Part shown: piece by piece, positions 1 through 5,145 of the stretch
How the letters are laid out: each line of letters begins with the position of its first letter
How positions within the stretch are numbered: position 1 is the stretch's first letter
Source of the DNA: Candidatus Nomurabacteria bacterium
GTDB lineage: Bacteria; Patescibacteriota; Minisyncoccia; Phycocordibacterales; UBA9973
Assembly: GCA_943356395.1 (NCBI GenBank)
Contig: CALRFC010000023.1
Span: forward strand, 1 to 10,853
Length of the DNA: 10,853 nt
Direction of reading: 5' to 3'
The notes under the pieces: model-generated
Databases searched by the model: none
Told to the model about the DNA's origin: nothing
Seen by the model: only the letters and a program-made list of their open reading frames with translations
Program-made: the position numbers and the translations under genes

Positions 1-239
1 TCCGAAATATGTTTAGGCATAGCGTCGAGCTTACCTCTGGGGGGTAGAGCACTGGAAGGTTTCGACAGGGCGAAAGCTCGCGAAACCTATCAAACTCCGA
101 ATACCCAGAGTAACTACTCGGCAGTAACACCGTGGGGGCTAAGCTTCACAGGTGTAAAGGGAAACAGCCCTGATCTCCGGTTAAGGTCCCTAAATCTACG
201 CTCAGTGCACTAAAGGAGGTGTTATTTCTCCGACAATGA

Positions 240-271
<32 letters not shown>

Positions 272-348
272 GAAAGCGTAACAGCTCACTCATCAAGAGA
301 TCTCGCACCGCAAATAATCGGGGCTTAAGCATAGTACCGAAATTGAGG

Positions 349-412
349 GCGCGAGCGAAGCTCGCAGAATTTAAATATTTAAATATTTAAATCTTGCGAG
401 CTTCGCTCGCGC
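349..412 (+). repeat. Helix 45 insertion (IVS-like) in 23S rRNA
   Basis: The tip of helix 45 (E. coli about 1164-1185) is replaced by an 18-nt arm (349-366) and its perfect reverse complement (395-412). They enclose an AT-only segment of about 28 nt built of ATTTAAAT units with an 8-nt period. Each arm is itself a hairpin (GCGAGC, loop GAA, GCTCGC), so the DNA can form several alternative cruciforms. Helix 45 is a known site of intervening sequences that RNase III excises in Salmonella and relatives, leaving a fragmented 23S rRNA. Excision here is an inference from position and structure; the piece could equally stay as an extended helix. Confidence 0.75.
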
Positions 413-948
413 GGTAGGAGAGTATTCGCATCTGCTGTGAAGGCAAAGGCGTGAGCCATGCTGGAGCGTTGCGAAGTAAGAATGTTGGCACAAGTAACCG
501 CAAGGAAGGTGAGAGCCCTTCCCGCCGAAAGATCAAGGTTTCCTTGGCTATGTCAATCAGCCAAGGGTTAGTCGGCCCTAAGGGGATGGCGAATGCCGTA
601 CCTGATGGACGCATGGTTAATATTCCATGACTTCGGTCGTATGCGATGAAGGGACGAAGGGTAGTATGCAGAGCTCATTATTGGATTTGAGTTCGTGCCG
701 TGAGCGTGGCTTCCAGGAAAATCCGGAAGCGGTCGCAAGACACATGCAAGCGGAGCGGAAAAATGATGGTTCGCCATTGTTGATTTTGCAAAGCACGCTT
801 CCGAGAAAAACTTCTAAGCTCTAATACGATCGAAACCGTACCGCAAACCGACACAGGTGATCAGGTCGAGTAGACCAAGGCGAACGGGTGAGTGGTCCCC
901 AAGGAACTCGGCAAAAAAGCAGCCGTAACTTCGGGATAAGGCTTCCCT

Positions 949-1083
949 TGCCGTCTTACAGACGGCAACAATTGACTATTAACATTTAACAATTGACAGC
1001 AGGATTTTTGCGAAGCAAAAATCCTGCCAAGTCAAAAGTCACTTGTCACATGTCAAATGTTGTCGCCGCCTGTAAGGCGGCGA
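949..1083 (+). repeat. Helix 63 insertion with inverted 7-nt-period arrays
   Basis: In the variable helix 63 region (E. coli about 1,700-1,755) the gene carries nested inverted repeats. Outer hairpins lie at 950-966 (GCCGTC, loop TTACA, GACGGC) and 1065-1081 (GCCGCC, loop TGTAA, GGCGGC). Inside them are two arrays of 7-nt units, ATTGACT/ATTAACA/TTTAACA/ATTGACA at 971-998 and AAGTCAA/AAGTCAC/TTGTCAC/ATGTCAA from about 1029, in opposite orientation. At the centre is a perfect 13-bp hairpin with a GAA loop (999-1011 and 1015-1027). The whole can fold as one long stem. It may be an expansion segment or a removable IVS. Confidence 0.75.
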
Positions 1084-1203
1084 GGGCGCAGCGAAAGTAT
1101 CTCTGCCAACTGTTTATCAAAAACACAGCTCCCTGCGAACTCGTAAGAGGATGTATAGGGGGTGACACCTGACCAATGCCAGAAGGTCAAACGACGATGG
1201 TGC

Positions 1204-1276
1204 GCATCACACAGTGTGTGATGCTGATATTTAAATATTTAAACATTTAAATATCGCATCGCGCTTTGCGCGATGC
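1204..1276 (+). repeat. Helix 68 insertion: three consecutive hairpins
   Basis: The helix 68 region of 23S rRNA (E. coli about 1832-1906) is enlarged by three adjacent palindromes. The first is GCATCACAC (1204-1212) with GTGTGATGC (1216-1224). The second is an AT-only palindrome of ATTTAAA-like units at 1226-1255. The third is GCATCGCGC (1256-1264) with GCGCGATGC (1268-1276) around a TTT loop. The AT-only core uses the same 8-nt ATTTAAAT units as the helix 45 insertion, which suggests a common origin. Flanking rRNA sequence on both sides matches consensus. Confidence 0.7.
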
Positions 1277-1298
1277 GTGCTGGTTGTTGTAAGCCCTG

Positions 1299-1333
<35 letters not shown>

Positions 1334-1572
1334 TCTCCGACTTTTTGTAAAAAATGTCGGAGAAGGACTGGGACTGTTGTAGGAAAAGATAAATAGTTTG
1401 CTATAAAGTAATTACACAAAAAAATGCTACCTTGCATACAGTAATGTATTGTAAGTCCAATCATGGTTAACAAGAGACCAACGCCATGCATCCTAAAATT
1501 TATCGAAATTGCCTCCAGGGCCATTCTGGTGAATCGGATGAAGATAGAGTCCAAGTTTTAACAGGTGACTTG
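1334..1572 (+). ncRNA. Intron 1 in 23S rRNA at position 1931 (group I-like, small, degenerate)
   Basis: A 239-nt intervening sequence separates CCTAAGGT (ending at U1931) from AGCGAAAT (starting at A1932). The inferred 5' exon ends in U and the intron ends in G, as group I introns do. Position 1931 is an established group I site in bacterial 23S rRNA (for example in Thermotoga). AAGATAGAGTCC at 1541-1552 matches the conserved S element (consensus AAGATATAGTCC), and GTTAACAAGAGACC near 1466-1479 could be R, but their P7 pairing is poor. The intron opens with a 9-bp hairpin (TTCTCCGAC with GTCGGAGAA). I could not find a canonical P1 with a U-G pair. No protein is encoded. Boundaries are firm from exon alignment; the group I assignment is less so. 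Confidence 0.75.
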
Positions 1573-1592
1573 AGCGAAATACCTTGTCGGGT

Positions 1593-1870
1593 AGGAATAC
1601 TGCCCATCCAAAGAGCGATTTTTGGATTAAATCTGGCTTATAACGGTGGAGCCCTTTGCAAAATTGCGCGCAAAGGGGAATACCGTGGGAAGTTCTATCG
1701 GCTTTATTGTCGATAGTAACCCCGTAACGACTGAATTTATTCTTAATTGAATAATGAAGATAACTTTTTCTTACACGATACAATATAAAGTTATAAAACG
1801 CCGGCTCTCTTAAAAATTTAAGAGATGAAGATATAGTCTGATCCCTCTCGTAAGAGGGGCAAACGAAATG
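1593..1870 (+). ncRNA. Intron 2 in 23S rRNA at position 1951 (group I, no ORF)
   Basis: This 278-nt group I intron lies between GTCGGGT (U1951) and AAGTTCCGAC (A1952), a site also occupied in Coxiella burnetii. P1 can form between the exon end GGGT and GCCC at 1602-1605, giving the expected U-G pair at the splice site. P4 is ACGGT with ACCGT, and P5 is CCCTTTG with CAAAGGG. P7 is GACT (1729-1732) with AGTC (1835-1838) in the context GAAGATATAGTCTG, and P8-region hairpins lie between the two strands. P9 is CCCTCT with AGAGGG (1843-1858). The intron ends in G1870. It encodes no protein. Its 3' domain closely resembles that of intron 3. Confidence 0.9.
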
Positions 1871-2451
1871 AAGTTCCGACGCGCACGAATGGTGTAATGA
1901 CTGGAGAACTGTCTCGGGGACCAGCTCGGTGAAAATACAGTACCGGTGAAGATGCCGGTTACCTGCAGTTAGACGAAAAGACCCCGGAAGCTTTACTACA
2001 ACTTGATATTGAGTATGTCGATACACTGCGTAGCATAGATGGGAGAGGTTGAGATTTCGGTTTCGGCTGAAATGGACTCGTCAGTGAAATACCATTCTGT
2101 GTCTTGGCATATTCTAATCACAGCGGCAAAAACGCTGCGAGACAGTATCTGGCGGGTAGTTTTACTGGGGCGGTATCCTCCCAAAGAGTAACGGAGGAGT
2201 TTAAAGGTCAGCTAGGCGCGAATGGAAACCGTGCCGATAGTGTAATGGCACAAGCTGGCTCGACTGTAAGGGGTACATCCCGAGCAGGTGGGAAACCAGA
2301 ACATAGTGATCCGATGATTCGCATTAGACGCGGTCAAAGCTCAACGGACAAAAGCTACTCCGGGGATAACAGGCTAGTTCCGCCTAAGCGTCCATAGCGA
2401 CGGCGGAGTTCGGCACCTCGATGTCGGCTCATCTTATCCTGGGGCTGGAGA

Positions 2452-3191
2452 AAACAAACCTTCTCTCTCTTGCGGAAATGCAAGAGTAATTAAACAAGCT
2501 CAAAACGGTGAAGGCTTATTCATACGACTTGCGACGTTTCATCGCAGGTCCCAGATTTGCTATAATCAAATGTATGAAGGCTAACGCCGTGGGAAAAAAT
2601 TATTCTGAAGTCGAATTGGCATATGCAGCAGGTTTTATAGACGCTGATGGAGCAATCATGGCTTGCATAGAAAAGCATTCTGAAAAAAGATTCGGTTTCC
2701 GTATTCGTATCGTAGTCAAAGTTTCTCAAAAAGACAAGAAAATCATTTCTTGGTTTTGGAAAACATTTAACATCGGTACCATTCGAAAAAATCGATCATG
2801 TCATGAATGGCTTGTGCGAGATCAAAAAGATTGTTCGAGAATATTATCGATTCTCAACCCTTATCTGAAGGGTAAGAAATTTCAAGCGCAGCAGGCGATT
2901 AAAATTCTTAATACATCAGTCAAAGTCAAAAAAGATCTGATACATAGCGCACATTTGGCAGATGCATTGTCTCGGTTTAACGTCCGATCTAAAAATCGAC
3001 GCAAAAACTTCGCTTCAATGATCCAAGAATAGTTTTCCCCTAACGACTGATTGATGTTTTTTTAGAAACATCATGAGATATGCACCAATGGTGGTATCAC
3101 ACGGCTTGCACCTACACTGTCCGCGGCGACGCAGATGGCATGGTGATGGAATAGTCTGATACTCCTCGTAAGAGGAGATAACAAAGAAATG
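2452..3191 (+). ncRNA. Intron 3 in 23S rRNA near position 2533 (group I with homing endonuclease gene)
   Basis: A 740-nt intron splits GGGGCTGGAGA from AGGTCCCAAAGG, close to the peptidyl-transferase centre. P7 is GACT (3045-3048) with AGTC (3153-3156), and P9 is CTCCTC/GTAA/GAGGAG (3162-3177). A likely P2 hairpin is CTCTTGC with GCAAGAG in the 5' part, and GATGTTT with GAAACATC follows the first P7 strand. Exon end GGAGAA can pair with TTCTCT at 2461-2466 as P1, but the last exon base would then be A rather than the usual U, so the 5' boundary is uncertain by a base or so. The intron ends in GAAATG like intron 2. The endonuclease gene sits upstream of the P7 5' strand. Confidence 0.87.
2574..3032 (+). 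CDS. LAGLIDADG homing endonuclease, I-CreI-like, encoded in intron 3
   Basis: From ATG at 2574 this encodes 152 residues with a single LAGLIDADG motif, LAYAAGFIDADGA at about residues 15-27; the aspartate before the final glycine is the expected metal-binding residue. One motif implies a homodimer, as in I-CreI. The body resembles I-CreI in layout, including a segment LNPYLKGKKFQAQQAIKIL comparable to LQPFLKLKQKQA in I-CreI. Family members cut an intronless 23S allele and so spread the intron; some also help splicing. The frame is open upstream to GTG at 2508, but that would overlap intron core helices, so ATG 2574 is preferred. No Shine-Dalgarno sequence is visible. A TATAAT lies at 2561-2566 without a good -35. 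The gene looks intact and is AT-richer than the envelope genes downstream. Confidence 0.88.
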   Translation: MKANAVGKNYSEVELAYAAGFIDADGAIMACIEKHSEKRFGFRIRIVVKVSQKDKKIISWFWKTFNIGTIRKNRSCHEWLVRDQKDCSRILSILNPYLKGKKFQAQQAIKILNTSVKVKKDLIHSAHLADALSRFNVRSKNRRKNFASMIQE

Positions 3192-3239
3192 AGGTCCCAA
3201 AGGTATGGCTGTTCGCCATTTAAAAAGATACGCGAGCTG

Positions 3240-3364
3240 GGTTCAAACCGTTGAGGAACAAACATTTGACATTTGACTTTTGACAATTGACCGGACGCAG
3301 AAATGCATAAGGTTACATGTTAATTGTTACATGTCACAAGTTAGTTCTTCAACCCGTTTGAACC
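3240..3364 (+). repeat. Nested inverted repeat with 7-nt-period arrays at the 5' end of intron 4
   Basis: Outer arms: GGTTCAAAC (3240-3248, exon) pairs with GTTTGAACC (3356-3364), and TTGAGGAAC (3251-3259) pairs with GTTCTTCAA (3344-3352). Inner arms are two 32-nt arrays in opposite orientation at 3261-3292 (ACATTTG, ACATTTG, ACTTTTG, ACAATTG) and 3311-3342 (TTACATG, TTAATTG, TTACATG, TCACAAG). About two thirds of their bases match as an inverted repeat. The unit family is the same as in the helix 63 insertion. Confidence 0.8.
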
Positions 3365-3740
3365 GTCGAAGTTCATTCCGAATTCGGAATGTGTGTTATG
3401 TATAATTCGTTTTAATTGTAAATTGAAAGTAAGAAGTCTGAGTACCAACCACGTGCAAAAATACGCAGACATTTCGCGGAACGAACGCGGAACGATGCGG
3501 AAAAAAGCACATCACGGCGGTTCTGAATTTATTCAGAAAGAAGTCGGGGTTTTCGGAGAAATCCTATTCGTACAAAAATAGGACAACACCGAGAAGAAAA
3601 ATAAATTTTTCTTCGTAGAGACTACAAACCGACCTTCGAATTATTTCGAAGAATGTATAGTCCGATCCTTGGAGTAATCCAAGAGCTTTAATTTTTTAAA
3701 GCTAACAGCTAGAAGCAAAAAGCTATAAGCTGTCCAATTG
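3252..3740 (+). ncRNA. Intron 4 in 23S rRNA at position 2593 (group I, no endonuclease)
   Basis: A 489-nt intron separates U2593 (3251) from C2594 (3741), the same site as the Chlamydomonas chloroplast intron that carries I-CreI. The core is clear: P5 TCCTAT/ATAGGA (3562-3583), P6 GAAGAAAAAT/ATTTTTCTTC (3593-3614), P7 GACTA (3620-3624) with TAGTC (3658-3662), P8 CTTCGAA/TTCGAAG (3634-3651), and P9 CTTGGA/GTAA/TCCAAG (3668-3683). The intron ends in G3740. The 5' part carries an inverted pair of 7-nt-period arrays, a perfect palindrome (CATTCCGAATTCGGAATG, 3374-3391), and a stem that captures the exon end. A 62-codon open frame at 3393-3581 has no recognisable motif and overlaps core elements, so I do not call it a gene. 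Confidence 0.9.
3684..3731 (+). repeat. Hairpin and 7-nt-period array next to the 3' splice site of intron 4
   Basis: AGCTTTAA (3684-3691) pairs with TTAAAGCT (3696-3703). Immediately after it come four 7-nt units, AACAGCT, AGAAGCA, AAAAGCT, ATAAGCT (3704-3731), whose ends can fold on each other. The array ends nine bases before the inferred 3' splice site. Its AGCT-centred units match those in spacers outside the rRNA. Confidence 0.7.
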
Positions 3741-4034
3741 CGTGAGACAGGTTGGTCTCCTATCTACTGCAGGCGTTGATATTTGAGGAGAGTCGTTTCT
3801 AGTACGAGAGGACCGAAATGAACGAACCTCTGGTCTGGGAGCTCTACCGCCAGGTGGACTGCTCCGTAGCTACGTTCGGAATGGATAACCTCTGAAAGCA
3901 TCTAAGAGGGAAGCCAGCTCCAAGATTAGATATCGTTTGAGGGCCGTAAGAGATGATTACGTTGATAGGCGCTAGGTGTAAGGCCAGTAATGGCTTGAGC
4001 CGAGGCGTACTAATTGCCCGATTCCTATTAGGAA

Positions 4035-4232
4035 ATGTGAGCGTCACCATGGGGCGCGCTTCGCGCGCCCCAGAAATTCCGCAATTTTTTGCGGTACAAC
4101 ATACGTTGAAAACAGCTTCTAGCGGCTAGCACCTAGCTCCTAGTATATGCAAAAGACCCCACGATCGCGAGTATCGGAGGTTTTTCCTCGGGGCTCGCGA
4201 GAGAAAAATTGTGCTAGGATGGATACCGAATT
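4035..4232 (+). other. 23S to tRNA-Leu spacer with hairpins and a short heptamer array
   Basis: No gene is present. Hairpins lie at 4051-4071 (GGGGCGCGC, loop TTC, GCGCGCCCC), 4079-4094 (CCGCAA, loop TTTT, TTGCGG) and 4165-4200 (TCGCGAG with CTCGCGA around an imperfect inner stem and a T5 loop). Between them, 4113-4147 is a 7-nt-period array: CAGCTTC, TAGCGGC, TAGCACC, TAGCTCC, TAGTATA. The hairpins may be pre-rRNA processing sites or attenuators; none is followed by a convincing T-run. Confidence 0.65.
4212..4220 (+). promoter_or_regulatory. Possible extended -10 element before tRNA-Leu
   Basis: TGCTAGGAT has the form TG-n-TAGGAT and lies 12 bases before the tRNA 5' end, which would put the transcription start near 4227. 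There is no clear -35. The tRNA may simply be co-transcribed with the rRNA genes. Confidence 0.25.
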
Positions 4233-4319
4233 GCCCAGGTGGCGGAATTGGTAGACGCGCTAGCTTCAGGAGCTAGTGAGAGCAATCTTGTGCAGGTTCA
4301 AGTCCTGTCCTGGGCACCA
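4233..4319 (+). tRNA. tRNA-Leu (anticodon CAG)
   Basis: The 87-nt gene folds as a class II tRNA. Acceptor strands are GCCCAGG (4233-4239) and CCTGGGC (4309-4315), with discriminator A and an encoded CCA. The anticodon stem is CTAGC with GCTAG around the loop TTCAGGA, giving anticodon CAG, which reads CUG leucine codons. The T arm is CAGG-TTCAAGT-CCTG. The long variable arm is typical of leucine tRNAs. It sits between the 23S and 5S genes, a less common place than the 16S-23S spacer. Confidence 0.96.
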
Positions 4320-4473
4320 ATGAACGCAGTGAATTGTGTGCCCAGGACGCGCATCTATTTTGCGACGAGCAAAAGAGGAGCATAGACTTGAAAGCCGGAG
4401 CGCGACGGCGCGAGGCGGGGTAGCGGAATTTTTCAGCAGAAAAATATCCGTGACCAAGTCCTGTCCTGGGCAC
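4299..4473 (+). repeat. 19-bp direct repeat of the tRNA-Leu 3' end (att-like scar)
   Basis: CAAGTCCTGTCCTGGGCAC occurs in the tRNA (4299-4317) and again exactly at 4455-4473. An inverted 11-nt piece, GTGCCCAGGAC, lies between them at 4338-4348 and can pair with either copy. The roughly 137 bp in between holds no credible gene. Duplicated tRNA 3' ends are what tyrosine-recombinase integration leaves behind; a decayed second tRNA copy would also explain it. Confidence 0.75.
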
Positions 4474-4507
4474 TACGAGCAGCTGAAAGAACATTTAGTT
4501 TGTATCC

Positions 4508-4669
4508 AAAAAACAAAAATCGAATCGAATACTTAGTGTTGGTGATTTGTCGCAGTGGCCACATCTCTTCCCATTCCGAACAGAGCAATTAAGCACTGTA
4601 GAGCCGATGATAGTCCTTCGGGGCGAAAGTAGGCAGTCGCCAGCACTAAGTATTCGATTTTTGTTTTTT
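4508..4669 (+). terminator. 5S processing stem with T-rich end, probable rRNA operon terminator
   Basis: The arm AAAAAACAAAAATCGA plus AATACTTAGTG around 4508-4538 pairs with 4644-4669, which ends in T5-G-T6. A strong stem followed by T-runs fits intrinsic termination after 5S, and the same stem would present the 5S ends for RNase trimming. Because the T-runs are themselves paired with A-runs in the longest fold, the terminator role is tentative. Confidence 0.45.
4537..4645 (+). rRNA. rrf: 5S ribosomal RNA
   Basis: The terminal stem pairs TGTTGGTGAT (4537-4546) with GTCGCCAGCA at the 3' end through Watson-Crick and G-U pairs. The internal segment CCATTCCGAACAGAG is the conserved loop B/C region, and GGCGAAAGTAGGC-like sequence forms the loop D/E side. 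At about 109 nt it is slightly shorter than the usual 115-120. A long perfect outer stem surrounds the gene: 4508-4538 pairs with 4644-4669, apart from a 5-nt tandem duplication (ATCGA) on the 5' side. Ends are approximate to a few bases. Confidence 0.9.
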
Positions 4670-4713
4670 AGGTCACACACGGATATTTTTCTGATGAAAA
4701 ATTCCGCGAGCCC

Positions 4714-4738
4714 ACTAGCTAGGACGGTCCTAGCTAGT
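4714..4738. promoter_or_regulatory. 25-nt perfect palindrome upstream of the alpha-CTD-like gene
   Basis: The arm ACTAGCTAGGAC (4714-4725) is followed after one base by its exact reverse complement (4727-4738). It lies 21 bases upstream of the TTGACA box of the next gene. It could be an operator for a dimeric regulator, or a hairpin. The CTAG-rich sequence also resembles the spacer arrays elsewhere. Confidence 0.5.
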
Positions 4739-4759
4739 TCCTTGAACCATTCCAGAAAT

Positions 4760-4788
4760 TTGACAGATCTTTTTATATATGCTAAGTT
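4760..4788 (+). promoter_or_regulatory. Sigma70-type promoter for the alpha-CTD-like gene
   Basis: A perfect -35 box TTGACA (4760-4765) is separated by 17 bp from TAAGTT (4783-4788), which is preceded by TG at -15/-14 (extended -10). The predicted start is about 4795, giving a leader of roughly 15 nt before ATG 4810. The -10 is weak by sequence, but the spacing and -35 are ideal. Confidence 0.55.
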
Positions 4789-4809
4789 TGAAAAAACAAA
4801 TTATAAAAA

Positions 4810-5061
4810 ATGATAAAGAATAAACCATTTAAACACAATCGCTTAAATAATTTAAGGGCTGGTGAAAGATTACTTTGTTCTGTGGATGTTCTTAATTTGC
4901 CGCTCAAGAACATGAATTTGCTCCTTAAGTATAATATTAATTCCTTGTTAATATTATGCGAATTTTCTCAAGACCATTTAAAAAAGATCGGTATTAGTGA
5001 CAGGGGCGTACTGGAAATAAAACAGAAACTGGACAAAATTGGTTTACAATTAAGACAATGA
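4810..5061 (+). CDS. Stand-alone RNA polymerase alpha C-terminal-domain-like protein
   Basis: This 83-residue protein resembles the C-terminal domain of RpoA along residues 26-82. VLNLPLKNMNLLLKYNINSL corresponds to the region around [20 protein letters not shown] in E. coli alpha. The end, GVLEIKQKLDKIGLQLR, matches the last helix (SLTEIKDVLASRGLSL). The preceding LKKIGISDRG fits the helix-hairpin-helix turn. In RpoA this domain binds UP-element DNA and activators, but there is no sign of the N-terminal dimerisation domain. A free alpha-CTD could bind DNA or compete with RpoA; its function is unknown. The gene has its own promoter and terminator and is clearly AT-richer than the genes that follow, so it may be an acquired gene. 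No Shine-Dalgarno sequence precedes ATG 4810. Confidence 0.75.
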   Translation: MIKNKPFKHNRLNNLRAGERLLCSVDVLNLPLKNMNLLLKYNINSLLILCEFSQDHLKKIGISDRGVLEIKQKLDKIGLQLRQ

Positions 5062-5080
5062 ATTTAAGAATGTAAAAGTT

Positions 5081-5105
5081 AAACCGCTCCGGCGGTTTTT
5101 TTCTT
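5081..5105 (+). terminator. Rho-independent terminator after the alpha-CTD-like gene
   Basis: AAACCGC (5081-5087), loop TCCG, GCGGTTT (5092-5098) forms a 7-bp GC-rich stem, followed by a T-run and CTTT. It begins 19 bases after the stop codon and isolates the small gene from the downstream set. Confidence 0.9.
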
Positions 5106-5110
5106 TCCCC

Positions 5111-5138
5111 TAGCTACCAGCTACAAGCTGCTATATAC
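5111..5138 (+). repeat. 7-nt-period array before the four-cysteine protein gene
   Basis: Four units, TAGCTAC, CAGCTAC, AAGCTGC, TATATAC (5111-5138), fill nearly all of the gap between the terminator and the next start codon. AGCT cores recur at the same phase. This is a single array without an inverted partner. A TATACT at 5134-5139, six bases before ATG 5146, could act as a -10 box. Confidence 0.65.
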
Positions 5139-5145
5139 TATCCCC

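Larger units (their letters stand above)
4423..4707. repeat. 30-nt inverted repeats bracketing 5S rRNA
   Basis: The segment 4423-4452 (starting GCGGAATTTTTC, ending AATATCCGTG) is the reverse complement of 4678-4707 with a single mismatch. Each arm is also a hairpin by itself, since CGGA-ATTTTTC can pair with GAAAAAT-TCCG. Together they enclose the 5S gene and its own processing stem. They may be copies of a small dispersed hairpin element or part of a precursor processing structure. Confidence 0.8.

Noticed and set aside
627..824. 65-codon plus-strand frame inside 23S rRNA
   Set aside because: It lies wholly in recognisable 23S sequence, and its apparent coding potential is incidental.
1493..2026. 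177-codon open frame on the minus strand
   Set aside because: It runs antisense through introns 1 and 2 and conserved 23S sequence, with no protein motif; the strand is fully explained by rRNA and introns.
3393..3581. 62-codon frame in intron 4 as a possible endonuclease remnant
   Set aside because: It has no LAGLIDADG, HNH or GIY-YIG motif, and it overlaps the P5 region of the intron core.
4266..4494. Minus-strand frames encoding WCPGQDLNLH and VPRTGLEPA
   Set aside because: These are the well-known spurious translations of tRNA-Leu antisense sequence; the second includes the duplicated tRNA 3' end.
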